Of a stretch of 64,000 nucleotides of DNA, positions 1 to 11,516 are shown piece by piece. The translations under genes and the position numbers were made by a program. Each line of letters begins with the position of its first letter. Position 1 is the stretch's first letter. The stretch is from Brachionus plicatilis (lineage: Eukaryota; Rotifera; Eurotatoria; Ploima; Brachionidae). The stretch spans positions 167,071 through 231,070 of the forward strand of contig QEOQ01000088.1 in assembly GCA_010279815.1 (NCBI GenBank), in the 5' to 3' direction. The notes under the pieces were generated by a model, which did not search any database, was not told the DNA's origin, and saw only the letters and a program-made list of their open reading frames with translations.

Positions 1-1
1 A

Positions 2-85
2 AAGATAGACTTCATCAATAACACAGTCATGATCCTGTTGTTTGTTTTATGCATTTTGAACATTTTCATAGTGGCAATGAATTAA
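2..85 (+). CDS. C-terminal membrane exon (partial gene, copy 1)
   Basis: Frame 2 is open from the left edge to a TAA at 83-85 and reads KIDFINNTVMILL..FIVAMN. About 22 hydrophobic residues form one transmembrane segment, followed almost at once by the stop. The protein and its upstream exons lie outside the window, so I cannot name it. The exon closely resembles the next one (271-413): both have an F..NN.T start, a C-terminal LNIF.VA motif and a stop two or three residues later. This pattern fits duplicated alternative last exons, or the ends of two tandem gene copies. No acceptor is visible because the window starts inside the exon. Confidence 0.45.
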   Translation, partial: KIDFINNTVMILLFVLCILNIFIVAMN

Positions 86-270
86 TTTTTTTAAAGCTAA
101 TTAATTGGATTTTTCGTTTCATTAACAATTAGTGGTTGATTTAAAGTGCATAGTTTTTGAAACGATAATTTTGAGCTGATTTGTACCAAATTAGTTCAGA
201 ATTTTGAAATTTTTAGATTTATTTTTTAAATAAAAAAAATTTTGAATATCTTTATTTTAATTGTTTTAAG

Positions 271-413
271 GTATATTTCTGATGTATGTGGCAACAGTAG
301 ATTTTAATGATCATTATGAGCATCGCAGACTGGAATTGTTCAACAATATCACAATTGTGTTCATATTTTTGCTAATAGTTCTCAATATTTTCTTGGTGGC
401 CTTTTATGGCTAA
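271..413 (+). CDS. C-terminal membrane exon (partial gene, copy 2)
   Basis: A T-rich tract ending in AAG at 268-270 is a good splice acceptor. The exon then reads, after two phase bases, IFLMYVATVDFNDHYEHRR, a charged stretch, and a hydrophobic segment LFNNITIVFIFLLIVLNIF followed by VAFYG and TAA at 411-413. The hydrophobic part is similar to the exon ending at position 85, so this is probably a duplicated terminal exon. A membrane protein is clear. The family is not recognised. AATAAA-like strings follow near 560-580. Confidence 0.5.
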
Positions 414-879
414 ATAATTTAGCTGATTGTAAATTCGGAATAATTTTTTTCTAAAAGGGCTTCCTTATAGTCTAGCATAGATATTTCGTCGAACAATTAT
501 TTGCCCATTTTAATTATATTTTTAATGCTATTTAAAGATTAAAGGTTCATCCTTAAAGAAATAAACAAATTTAAAATAAATCGGCTTTGTTTATCTATTT
601 TTTACTTTGAGTCTGTGTAGCAATTTTTTTCTATTATTGGGTAAAAATTTTAGCACTCATTTTTTAAACTAAAAAATCAATATATACTAAAATTCAATAA
701 AAGTTACAATTTCAAAATCAATTTTAATACCCTTGAAGTCTCAAATTAAAATTATTTTTTTTTTTTTAAATTCATATTTAAACAAAAATGACTGAAACAT
801 GAAAAAATGAAAAAAAAATTTAAAATAAAATATAAAAGAAAATAAAAATAAATCAACTTAAAAATTGATTCTCGATGTA
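414..879. other. AT-rich spacer, nothing recognised
   Basis: This is the 3' flank of the left-edge gene and contains AATAAA-like strings around 560-580. No reading frame or repeat is supported beyond homopolymer runs. Confidence 0.5.
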
Positions 880-1560
880 AGTTATATATATGTTATAGTA
901 AATTTACATTCCCAGTAAATGTGCATATTTACTGATCGATCAGTAATATGGTGAAATTTAAGAAAAATTAATTAGAGAAATCATGCTTACTAATAAGATC
1001 AAATAACCACGGTCTCACAAGTTATTATGTAAATTTACTAATTTGTATTTCAGTAAATTACTAAATTGACTTAGTAAATATGAATACCAAAAAAATTATT
1101 AATTTTATTGAAATGTTAATTCACTGTTAAAATTTTTAATAGATTTTAAATTTAATAATAAACTTTTAATTTAAATTTTCTTAGAAACTAGTGAATAATG
1201 TCACAATCCGAAAACATCGAATCTGATTTAAAAAAAATTGAACAAACTCGAGTTCATAATATCAAATTTTACGAGGTCCTTGAAGCACACAAAATAGAAG
1301 AAGCATTGCTTTTATAATCTAAAAAAAAATAATTAGTATGTGGGGTTAGTGTTCTGATTATTCTTTTTGCTCGAAATTGCTTTGATTCAGTAGAATCGTC
1401 AACTATTCTTAATTTTAGCTTCAAATTAGATACGACAGTTTCAGTGAGACAAGCAATTGGATTAGTATCTGTCTCAGGTGGACAAGGTTTGATCAAATGC
1501 AACTGTACTTCTTCATATTTACTGGGAATGTAAATATCCTATAACATATATATTATATAT
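880..1560. repeat. Inverted-repeat (TIR/foldback) element, about 0.68 kb
   Basis: The left arm at about 885-930 (ATATATGTTATAG, then TTTACATTCCCAGTAAAT) recurs in reverse complement at about 1512-1550. The arms are about 45 bp and imperfect. Related AGTAAAT strings are repeated inside. The size and structure resemble a non-autonomous DNA transposon or MITE. I could not define a target-site duplication. Confidence 0.5.
1198..1317 (+). CDS. Small ORF, 39 aa, hypothetical
   Basis: An ATG at 1198 follows a TTTTCTTAG acceptor-like tract and opens MSQSENIESDLKKIEQTR..., ending EEALLL before TAA. The peptide is charged and helix-prone, which is unusual for random translation of this AT-rich DNA, and it lies between the arms of the 880-1560 inverted repeat. 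It may be a remnant exon carried by the element. I recognise no family. It may equally be chance. Confidence 0.2.
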   Translation: MSQSENIESDLKKIEQTRVHNIKFYEVLEAHKIEEALLL

Positions 1561-2860
1561 TCAACTCAACCAAAGAGACCAAAGGTCAAAACTAGTGTTG
1601 TAAATAAATAGCATTTGAAATTACTTTTAAATACTTAAATTAATTTTTAAATTTGAGTTTGAATTTAAACTTATTTTTTATTTGAGTTTAAATTTAAACC
1701 CAGAATAATAATTAAATTTAAATTCAAATTTTAATCATAATTCAATTCAATTTAGAATTTAAAAAAGTCAAATTATTAAGCTTTTATTTGAACATCAAAA
1801 CGAAAATTTAAATTTATTTTGGTGGTTTTTATAGGAAGTGTATTAATTCTAAAACGTAATTAACAAATAAATTCTAAAAATAAAGTTTTTTCCATTTTTT
1901 TTCTTTTTCCAATTATTATTTTTTTTGTTCAAGGTCTAAGGTCAACAATATATAAATATTATTTTTTATTTTATTAAAAACAAATTTATATTCTTAAAAA
2001 TGAGTCAAACTTTCGATTTTTTACAAGCACCTTTTACTTCTCGATCGATAAACAAAAAGCAATACATTAAAATATCTCTTACCACAATAATTCAATTAAA
2101 GTTAGAAAATTTTAGTAAATAAAAATGCTGATATTTCACTGATGAATATAGTAATACAAATTACTCAAGCAATATGCTTGGTCATTTGAAAAAAGAGCAT
2201 GCTATGGAATTGGGATATCAGCTTAAAATTTTAGTAGGTTTTAGTTATATCCGAAAATTTAAATTAGTCAAATTGTTTAAGTAATTTTAATTAAAACATA
2301 ATTTAAATTGAATTTAGAATTATTTAAGTTAATCTTTGAATTAAAATATTTTTTGAGTTTAAATTTGAATCCAAATTTAATGTTAAATTTAAATCGAAAT
2401 AAATCGAATAATTTGTTCAAATCGCCAATTTGATTTACAACACTAGTCAAAACCGATAAAGGGATGATTGAGCCCATTTGTTAATAAATAAAAAAGCACA
2501 TAAAAAATTATCAAAAAATTAGTTTTTTGAAATTAATGTCAAAATTAGAAAAAATATTACAAAATTTTATAAAAAATAAATTAATGTTGTTGTTTATTCT
2601 TCGTTTAAATAAGGCAAAATATAACTGGAGATCATCAATAAATAATTCATCGATGAACTTGGAATATGAATTTTTTTATATTTTAAGTTCATTAAAATCA
2701 TTAAAAAATAAAATTAAATTAAAAACGGTAATTTAATTTATAGAATTAAAAATTAACAAAAAATGTCTAATTTTTAGGTTTCAAGTAAATTCAAGAAGTT
2801 TTATTTGCTGCCGGTAGTTCAGTTTTCAATTTTTTCCATTTCTCTTTCTTCTCGATGTTT
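1561..2860. other. AT-rich spacer, nothing recognised
   Basis: This stretch has runs of TTTAAATTTGAATTT-like low-complexity sequence around 1620-1760 and 2260-2420. The open frames here (for example 2277-2477 and 2527-2736) translate to K/N/F/L-rich low-complexity peptides, which I read as compositional. Confidence 0.45.
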
Positions 2861-2862
2861 CA

Positions 2863-3078
2863 GAAGATTTGAAAGCTGCAGGACAAATTTCGAAATATTA
2901 CCACACTATTAATGTTAAATTTTTGAGTGCCCAGATGCAACACCTGTCCAAACGTTGGCCATTTAATTTCAAGAATAAATTTGAGTCAATTTTGAAAAAA
3001 CTGCCTGCTTTAAAGATTTTTGAAATTCTTTTAATTTTATCTTACTTTTTACGTTTACTTAAACGTGACATTATATAA
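2863..3078 (+). CDS. Exon-like ORF, unidentified
   Basis: A pyrimidine-rich tract ending in TTTCAG just upstream of 2863 looks like a splice acceptor. It is followed by an open frame reading DLKAAGQISKYYHTINVKF..., then a basic WPFNFKNKFE stretch, then a leucine-rich tail up to a TAA at 3076-3078. The first 40 residues have balanced composition (A, G, Q, H, W, P), unlike surrounding chance ORFs. There is no ATG in the frame start and no recognised family. It could be a single exon of an unseen gene or an old gene fragment. The leucine-rich end may be read-through into an intron. Confidence 0.25.
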   Translation, partial: EDLKAAGQISKYYHTINVKFLSAQMQHLSKRWPFNFKNKFESILKKLPALKIFEILLILSYFLRLLKRDII

Positions 3079-3324
3079 TTGTTTATAAATTTCAAATCAC
3101 ACCTATTGGGCGATAAGAAAAAAAAACAATGAAAAAAAAATTAAAATACAACATTGATATAAGAAAATCTTTTCTTTCTAAAGCTCCTTAAAATTGAAAA
3201 AAAAACACAAAAAAAATAAAAAATTATTAATTTCAATTGTTTGTCATTATATCAGTTTCGAGAATTAGGCATTCTATTAAATAACTTTATTCAATTTGTC
3301 CACATAATCTAAAATAATTTGTTC

Positions 3325-3775
3325 ACCTTTATGTGAACAAAAAAATTAGGTGAACTTCTAGTTCACAAAACCCGAGAACAAGAATTGTTTGCATATAATC
3401 TGATCAGACCAAGTTTTTCAACGATTGAATGTAAATTTAAATCTAAATGAATTATTTATCTTTTTTTCATTTTATTTTATCTTGTTTAACTTTATTTTTA
3501 ATTTTTTTGTTTCATATATTTTTATTCTTGAGGTTGGTTCAGGTACAGATAAACAAATAAATAAATTATTTAAAAGTTAAATAAAGAATTTTTAATATTT
3601 TTTTTCAAAATTCTAAATAAAAATTAAACTCATTCTATTTCACTAAAGAGTTTAATTTCAAATACGAAATTGCTTTCAATATTAACTTAAAATTATTTTT
3701 TTATTTGAAAAATCGCACTTTTTCAAAGTTTTTTCAACATTGGATACATTTTGTAATTCAAACACAAAAAATGAA
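3325..3775 (+). repeat. Dispersed repeat, partial copy of the 9241-10182 element
   Basis: The sequence from TTGTTCACCTTTATGTGAAC to CATTGGATACATTTTGTAATTC is repeated in opposite orientation at about 9239-9725, and its last 100 bp again in the same orientation at 10075-10182. Shared landmarks are the GTTCAC motifs, AAACTTGGTCTAGTC/GATCAGACCAAGTTT, CAGATAAACAAATAAAT and the terminal TCCAATGTTG motif. It looks like one arm of a transposable element whose full two-ended copy is at 9241-10182. Confidence 0.65.
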
Positions 3776-3799
3776 GCCATATATTACGGCGGTTATTTT

Positions 3800-5596
3800 T
3801 CAAATATAAAACTTAAAATTTTGGTTTGAAATTTTACATTTGATCAAAGTATTTTTTTATCAAAGTTAGTTCAAAGATGATCAACAGTCTAGTGCCCCTG
3901 TCTTGTTACAGACTAATTAACTCTTCATTTATTCAAAATAAAATAAAATAAAATTTAAAGATATAACAATTTTTTGTAAATTTATTCAAAATGAAAAAAA
4001 CTTTAAGATTTAAATTTAGTTTAGCAAATATTTTTGTTGATTCATTGTATATTAAGTTGATGTTGTTAAATAAAAAAAAACTTAAAAGTGCTGAATTTCA
4101 GTACCAGTCTGTCAATTATGAATTTGTTCGCCAACTTTGAATTAACATTACCAAATGTGTTTTCACAATTTTTTATTTTAGCTCTTGGAACCATAAAATC
4201 ATTCTCATTTCTTAGTTCGTATTGAATCATTCGAGATTCATTTTTAACTATCTGTTCTTTTAATTGAGCAGGTGAGTTTTCATAGTTAATGATTCTGTAA
4301 GAAAAAAGCAGTATTCTCTCAGGAGCTCGATGCTGAAACGCAAAAAGATCATACTTTTCCAATAAATTATTTAAATCATTGAAGTCACAACAGTTGACTC
4401 TATTTTTTAATAATTTAAAAAAACACAAATTAAAACAGTTGGTAAAATAAAAGTTTTGAAAAATTGAATTTTTACTTAGGTACAAAATAAAAAAGTCTTT
4501 TTATCGAAAAAATTTTCGATTTACAGCAATATACAATTTTTAAATTTAAACTGTATAATGGGTAAGATTACATCATTTTACGCCAGAAAATGTAAGTTTA
4601 CATAATATTACATCATTTCTTGTATGTAAGGTATCGATTGACAAAATCATAAATCGATTATTTTTTTAGTTAACTATTAAATCGATTAATTTTTTCAAGT
4701 CGATTATTAAACCGATTTTTAAAAAAGTTGAATCAAGTTAAAAAAACTAAAAAAAAAATTGGACAACATCTATTATAAAATATTTTTCTAAAGTTTAAAA
4801 TTCCTAATTAAAAAAAAATACCAGAAATTGAATATATAAAAACTCAGTTTTGCACGTCTAAAATAAAATAATTTTATTAATTTTTGCTTTTAAATCTTAA
4901 ATTTAAAATCAATTTAAAAACCTTTTTTATTAAAAAATTATATTTTTTGCTGATTCCTAACTCTTCATTTCAAGATAAATTAGAAGTTTTAAAGTCTTTT
5001 GAAAAAAATAACCGAACTTAAAGTTAATCGATTATTGAATCGATTATTGATAATCGATTGCCAACACTTTATCTAGTGTAAAAAATATTAAAATTAATTC
5101 ATTTTATGTTTCAAAAAGTTTGTTTCAATTTTATTTTGTATTTTGTCTGCAAAAAAGGTCAAACCACAACTCAAAGCTTCCTGAGACTTTTTCTTACATT
5201 ATTTTCAAATATTAAAAAAAAAATTTTTAACTTAGATTAATTAATTAATTATAACGTGACATAATAAAAAAAAAGTAAAATGAATGGCTTGAAAAACATT
5301 TTTTAAACTTTTTAAACAAAATAATTCTAAACTTGCTCAGAAAACAGGCGATAATCATCTAAAGCATAAAATAAAAACCAATTAGAAAAATAATTCGAAT
5401 AAACACGAAAAAAAACAATTTGAAGTTTAAAAGCTATATAAAAATTAATTTTATGCCATTAAAAATTCAATTACTGATAAAAGATATAAAATCAAATTAA
5501 ATATATTTTTTAAAACAAGTTTTAAAATTGAAGGCAAATTGAAGTTCATGATCAAATATAAAATTTCAAACCAAAATTTTAAGTTTTATTTTTGAT
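3800..5596. repeat. Inverted repeat pair (about 48 bp arms) around a LINE fragment
   Basis: The string AATATAAAACTTAAAATTTT and its continuation GGTTTGAAATTTTACATTTGATCA at 3800-3847 recurs in reverse complement at 5550-5596 with a few mismatches. The interior holds the LINE fossil at 4066-4485 and, near 4655-5060, several copies of an ATCGATTA-type short motif. It could be a 1.8-kb TIR element or two separate insertions. Confidence 0.4.
4066..4485 (-). pseudogene. Non-LTR retrotransposon reverse transcriptase, C-terminal fragment
   Basis: The minus-strand frame includes MIQYELRN-x-NDFMVPRAKI, followed about eight residues on by ENTFGNVNSKLANKFI. This matches the conserved tail of LINE (Jockey/CR1-like) polymerase ORFs, where an R..YxLR..xDFxVPR.xT segment precedes TF......LWN.LP. 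Only about 140 residues are present. The catalytic FADD core and endonuclease are absent, the first codon is not ATG, and the end runs into K/F-rich sequence. I infer a 5'-truncated or decayed copy. The LINE clade is not resolved. Confidence 0.55.
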
Positions 5597-5599
5597 ATA

Positions 5600-8180
5600 A
5601 AAATATTTTACCAATTTTTTAACATCACTTTTGAATAAAAAATTTTAGAATTTTTTCCATTTGTCCTAAAAGCAATGAATAAATATCAATTATTCAACTG
5701 CGTCATTGTTGTAAAAAAAATATGTATAATCTTAAGAAAGAATATAAATTCGATGTCAGTTATCAAATTAAAACTGAGCTTACCGTTCCTAAATCATATT
5801 AAAGAAGTGTAAGGTAAAAAACATCTCGTTTAATGAGTAAAATTTCTCGAATATAATTAATTTTTAAATAGAATTTTTAATAAATATAATTTCATTAGAT
5901 TTTTTTCCAGAGTTTATTTTAAGAGATGCAATTAGAAAAAAATTTTTGATTTTCAATTTTTATCTAGAATAATTATAATATTGATATTTTTTAATTTCTT
6001 AATTAGCTTTTATTTAATGAACAATATCTGAAAATGTTATTTTCGTTTTAAATAATAATATTGCTCTAGTAAGATTAAGGAAATTTAAAAATCACCCTCA
6101 TTTTGAAATGTAAATCCAGATAAAATTTACGCAAATGTTTATAATTAATTATTAAATTATTTTTGCAAAAAATGTTTATTTTGTTCATCAAACTAAATTT
6201 AAGAGTAATAATTAATTATTTAATTTTTTTCCTTTTTATGGTACAGTAAGCATGATTGAGTGATTGTTGATTATTTAAAATATCAAAAAAATTTGGCTAG
6301 TAAAAACTAAAATCTCCCGATTATTATTAGTTCTTTTGTTCTTAATTAAATAAAAAACAAGTAATATGTAATTTTATTATACAATTTATTTTTAGAAAAA
6401 AATAAGCTTTTTCATTATTATCTAAATTCAATTTTTAATAATTAAATTAAAGAAATATGCTGTAAGTTTTCATTCAAGTTATTAAAGAAAATTTCTTTAG
6501 TAAGCAATTTTGTTTAACGAAAATTAAATAAAAAATTTTTAAATGAAAAATTTTAATTTAACTTCTCGATCTACTTAATTATTTTCATTGTTCGTTTTCT
6601 CATAATCGTAACGAGTAATTACTCAATCAAATTTTTTATTCATCTAATCTAGAAATATTTATTTTCTTATAAATATTAGCATTTTCAAATTTTTTAATAT
6701 TCTTTTGGAACAAAATTTCAGACATTTCAGAATTTCAATAAAATTTTTCATTATTATTAAAAGGCAATTAAATATATTGAGTAATATTTAGATTTTCTTA
6801 CTGGTTTTTATTTATTTTTCTATTAAGTGTTTATCATTTTGGAACACTGAGCTTAGAATTATTTATTATTTTCAAATAAGTTTACAATTAAAAATGCATA
6901 ATAATTTTATTTAATATTCTTTAGGAATTATCCAGTTTTTTAAAAATCAAGAGAAAGGTTAGTGTCAAAAAAGGATAAAAAAATTTGTCAAATTATTATT
7001 ATTAACGGTAAATTAATGAACAATAGATGGAAAGTCAGTCTTTTAACTTAGTTTAAATTCAGGAGTCAAGGTTTAATAAGAAAAAATAAAAAAATTTTAA
7101 AACATGGCTTCGATGGTATTAGCTCCATATAGAATAAACCCCAATTTTGATATTGTTTTAAGAGTAGTGGTCAAGAGTTTACGGTATTATTATAACAAAA
7201 AATCATTTGTTGGAAAAATTATAAAATTTTTTAAACTAACTAGGATGCTAATACAAGTACACAAATTAAAGAGTTAGAATCTTTACGAGCGGCTATTTAC
7301 ATATAAAAAACATTTTTCTTATAAAATATCTGAATGACAGTGAGAAATCGATGTAGAAAATATTTGAAATTAAAAAAAATAAATACCAATTTTTAATTTA
7401 AGTTTTGTTCTAAAAATTATTTTTTTCAAAATTATTTTTAATCAGCTTTAAATTATCACAATATTAAACAAAATCATCCTAATCATCTGAATTAAATAAT
7501 TTGCAAGTTTCTTAACATTTTAATCAATATTTTTTGATTAAAATAAAATTTAGGACATATATTAGAAGATAAATATGCTTTTGAAATTAAAGGAAAAATC
7601 ATATTTAATATATATTCGAAGTTGTTAATAAGGTTTAAAATCAAAGTTAAATTAATTCATTCGATTTGACTGAATTTTTTTTACAATTAAAAATGATATA
7701 AAATTGAGCATAAAAGTTTTAGAATATCAAAAATTCTAAATAGAGTTAAAAAAGCAAATTTAATTTTTAAATTAAAATTTAATAATTTAATTATTCTAAA
7801 CTTCAAATATTCAAGTCATGTTTTAAGACTGTATATTCTTTTATTATATTTTTAATTATCTTTTATTTCGTCTTAGACGGTGGTTTTCTCAAAATTTAGC
7901 ATAATTATGTACAAAAATTAAAAAAAAGAGAGTTAGACTTAAATGATCATTCGATCGCTAAAACTGTATTAAAAAATCACAAATTTTGTACAAAATACAA
8001 TTTGAATATAATTTTTTTTTTTAAATTCACTTTTAGTGGTCCCAAAATTTTAGGCATCAAAAATTCAAAGACAAATGATTGTTCTTTTTTAAATTTATGA
8101 ATGTTTTTCAAATCTAAATTAATAAATGATCGATTCAATTAAAAATATATTAGGTAAATCTGATAATTTTATACAAATAC
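5600..8180. other. Long AT-rich stretch, nothing recognised
   Basis: About 2.6 kb with stop codons in all frames and no RNA gene, exon-like frame or clear repeat that I can support. Confidence 0.5.
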
Positions 8181-8883
8181 CGTATTCCCTCGTTCGATAT
8201 TGCAGTCTCACAACCTGAAATACAACTTTGGCGTAGGCATTAAATACCATCTCGCCAATGCTAAAAAATTGTTAACTTACACCGCTTGCGTCAAAGTTGT
8301 ATTTAGAGTCTTGGCCCACGTTAAAAGAAAAGATTTTAAAATTTAATGCAGCATTAACAATAGAGTTTCTGTCATAAATAAAAAAATTTTTTGTTGAATA
8401 TTTTTATTATTCAATTTAAAAAAAAATACTAGAATTTGATTCTAGACGTGGCATTTTTTTTTGAAAAAATTTAAAATTGACTTGATAAATATGATAAATA
8501 TTTTTTAAATTAAATTTTTATTAATTTTTCAAGTAATTTTAAATTTCTCAATAAATAATGCCGCGTCTAGAATCAAATTCTAGTATTTTTTTTTAAATCG
8601 AATAATAAAAATATTCATTTCTAATTTCTTTTTCGGTTTAATTTGGGATCCTGCACCAAATGGATAATTCAAAAAAAAAAATTTTATTTATGACAGAAAC
8701 TCTATTGTTAATGCTGCATTAAATTAAAAATCTTAACTTTCAACGTGAGCCAGGACTCGATTCACAACTTTGACGCAAGCGGTGTTAGTTAAGAATTTTT
8801 TAACATTGGAGAGATGGTATTTAATACCTGCGCCAAAGTTGTATTTCAGGTTGTGAGGCTGCAATATCGAACGAGGGAATACG
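8181..8883. repeat. 703-bp foldback element with very long inverted arms
   Basis: The element begins CGTATTCCCTCGTTCGATAT and ends with its reverse complement. The arms extend inward for more than 250 bp with few mismatches. Shared markers include ACAACTTTGRCGYAAGCGGT, the AACTTTGGCG/CGCCAAAGTT pair, ACAGAAACTCTATTGTTAAT and TCTAGAATCAAATTCTAGTA. The right arm has an extra segment of about 80 bp near 8610-8680 that includes GGATCCTGCACC. It is more GC-rich at the tips than its surroundings. There is no coding capacity. No certain target duplication was found. Confidence 0.85.
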
Positions 8884-8956
8884 ATAATTGAAACATTTTC
8901 TAATTATTTAGTTTAAATTGTCTTTTAATTTTTTTATGGGCAAATAAATTCTTTCA

Positions 8957-8993
8957 AAATTAAGAGAAATTAAGAGAAATTAAGAGAATTATT
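8957..8993. repeat. Short tandem repeat, 11-bp unit
   Basis: About three copies of the unit GAAATTAAGAG lie directly after the 8181-8883 foldback element. Confidence 0.6.
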
Positions 8994-9240
8994 AACATAC
9001 TATAAATAAAATTTCTTTTTTTTTTCCATGTTAAAAAGATAGGAAAAAAAAATTTGCGAATCGCTATGTTAAAGGATTTGTATATGAGGTTTGCACTCTT
9101 CCTCCATTTTTTATTAAATTTAAAACAAATATATACTTTACAAATTGTCTTGAATTTGAAAAATTTAAGCTTTTATTAGGCGGTTAATCAGTTACATTTA
9201 AAAAAAACTGTGGGAAAAAATTCAAAATTAGAAAAGAAAT

Positions 9241-10182
9241 GGTTTAATTTTTTGTGTTTGAATTATAAAATGTATCCAATGTTGAAATAACATTGAATAA
9301 GTGCGATGTTTCAAATATTTTTTTCAGTTTCAAATAAAAAATAATTTTAAGCACTCATATTTCTTTTTTTAATTGAATAGTAAATTCCTGAATTATTTAG
9401 AAATTTGAAAAAAATATTGAAAATTCTTTATTTTACTTTTAAATAATTTACTTATTTATCTGTACCTCTACCAACCTTCAGAATAAAAATATGTAAAACA
9501 AAAAAATTAAAAATAAAGTTAAATAAGATATAATAATATAAAAAATAATTTAAAAAGAAAAAAAAGATAAAATATTTATTTAAGTTTTTTATTAATATTC
9601 AATCGTTGAAAAACTTGGTCTAGTCGGATTCATAAACCATAGTTTACCTTTTATGCAAACAATTGTTCTTAAGTTTTGTGAACTATAAGTTCATCTATTT
9701 TGTTGCTCACATAAAGGTGATCAAATGTCAAATTAGGTGAAAAACTTTAATATTAGGAGAACAATTTTTAGTTTAGGTTAACTAATGGTTCATAAAACCT
9801 GAGAACAAAAATTGTTCCAGTAATAGATGAACCATTGTTCACCTAACCGACTAGACCCATAAACTTCTTTTTTTTTTTCTTTAAAAACTTTTACTTTAGT
9901 GATAATTGAAGTTCGTTTGATGCAATGTATTGAATGCTCAATTTTAAATAAATACCAAACAGATCTTAGATAGTTTTTTAAACTACAAATACTTTCTTAA
10001 AGATCATCATATCACAAACTCAAAGTCAGAATTTATAAAAAAAACAAAGTTTTTCATGTTTGCAATGTTAACTTAAAATTATTTTTTCTTTGAAACTGAA
10101 AAAAATATATGAAATATCCTACTTTTTCAATGTTATTTCAACATTGGATACATTTTGTAATTCAAATACAAAAAATTAAACC
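9241..10182. mobile_element. 942-bp TIR element, GGTTTAATTTTTTG ends
   Basis: The left end GGTTTAATTTTTTGTGTTTG and the following roughly 110 bp are repeated as reverse complement at 10075-10182. Both arms include CCAATGTTGAAATAACATTG and TTCAGTTTCAAA. The interior contains further small inverted GTTCACCT/AGGTGAAC motifs and the sequence shared with 3325-3775. No transposase ORF remains. I infer a non-autonomous DNA transposon. A short AAAT at both outer junctions is too common here to count as a target duplication. Confidence 0.75.
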
Positions 10183-10271
10183 AAATTAATTTAAAAAAAA
10201 AAAGTTAAAAATGAGTTCAGATCATTCTTTAAATTTAAAGATTTGGCTTAAAAGATTAAAAAAAATTCCAT

Positions 10272-11122
10272 AAAAAAATGTATTGGTATTTTTTCAATGC
10301 AAGTTTTTCTTTTTTAAAATTTTTCCCTCAGAAATCGATTTCTTTATTGATCAAATATAAATATTCATCTTTATTCATGCTCTTATTTTTGGCCAAAAAA
10401 TCAAAAAAATGATTGCCAGGTCTAATTGACCCGACCGGGCTTTAACGGTATAAAAAAATGGGACTTTCTAGGGATAAAAAAATTTTAAAATGAGCTGGAA
10501 AATATTCTAAAAGAGGAAACAGAAAAGGAGAATCACAGAAAATCCTAGAACAAGATGTTTTTTATCTTGGTGATTATGCTTTATCAAATGAGGCTAAAAA
10601 ACAAGAAGCATTCACTAAATTTCACTAAATTCAATTAATAAAATAAAATAATTCTTTGTATTTTTTGTTAAATGGAAAATTTTCTGTTTCACCTTTAAAG
10701 TTCCTCCATTCATTCATTTAATAAGAATTAAATTTTGTATTGGAATTTTTGTATGAAAATTTACATTTTTAAAAAAATTTCAATTTTTGAATATATTTTG
10801 AGTAAAACAATTTGTCTAGAAAAAAAACTATTTTCATCAGAATTTGCAGTTGATGCAACGACGACGAACACTCTTCATCCTCTATTCAAACGAAAATAAT
10901 CACCACCCGTTACATCCCTAGATGGGAATTGACATTTTCATATGGTCGGATTATGTTTATTTTGCACTGAAAAAAAGAACTTTACTTCGATTTCTATGTT
11001 TATCACTTTTATTTAAGTTTAAAGGTGAATATCTATATTTGATCAATAAAGAAATCGATTTCTGAGGGCAAAATTTTAAAAAAGAAAAACTTGCATTGAA
11101 AAAATACCAATACATTTTTTTT
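10272..11122. mobile_element. About 850-bp TIR element
   Basis: The left arm 10272-10370 (ATGTATTGGTATTTTTTCAA ... AGAAATCGATTTCTTTATTG) is matched in reverse complement at about 11025-11122, with TATTTGATCAATAAAGAAAT and TTGCATTGAAAAAATACCAA in the right arm. The arms are about 95 bp and nearly identical. The interior has an extra short inverted CTAGGGAT/ATCCCTAG pair and no ORF. It lies only about 90 bp from the preceding element. Confidence 0.75.
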
Positions 11123-11491
11123 AGCAAGAAAATCTAGTATTTAGGGCAATGAACACTTTTTGTCAGCTTTAGAAACTGGGCTTAATACAAATATTTACAT
11201 TAATTCAGAAATGAAAACTACCCGCTAATATGAAAAAATTCATAAACTATTAGAAGAATTCAATTCAATTCAAGGCCTACTAACGTTTGTAATTTCTTAG
11301 TCTAAAAGCCCACTACGGGAACAAAATTGGCAAAATTTATATCTGAATTTTACGATAGCAAAATAAAACTCAAAGGAAAGAATAATACCTTTATCCTTTT
11401 GTATTCTTCGTGCTAGCTATTAAATAAAAAAGTTTAAAAAAAACATAAATAACTCTACTAAAACCCGATAAACCAATAAAGTAGGGGAGGT

Positions 11492-11516
11492 GCGGAGGGG
11501 ACGAAGTCCCCTCCGC
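11492..11516. repeat. Perfect GC-rich hairpin, 11-bp stem
   Basis: GCGGAGGGGAC and GTCCCCTCCGC pair perfectly around a GAA loop. The hairpin sits in a GC-rich patch of about 40 bp (GTAGGGGAGGTGCGG...) in otherwise roughly 80% AT sequence. Its role is unknown. Confidence 0.85.

Noticed and set aside
4655..5060. Clustered ATCGATTA motifs as a satellite
   Set aside because: Several ATCGATTA-like strings occur, but spacing is irregular and no repeat unit could be defined.
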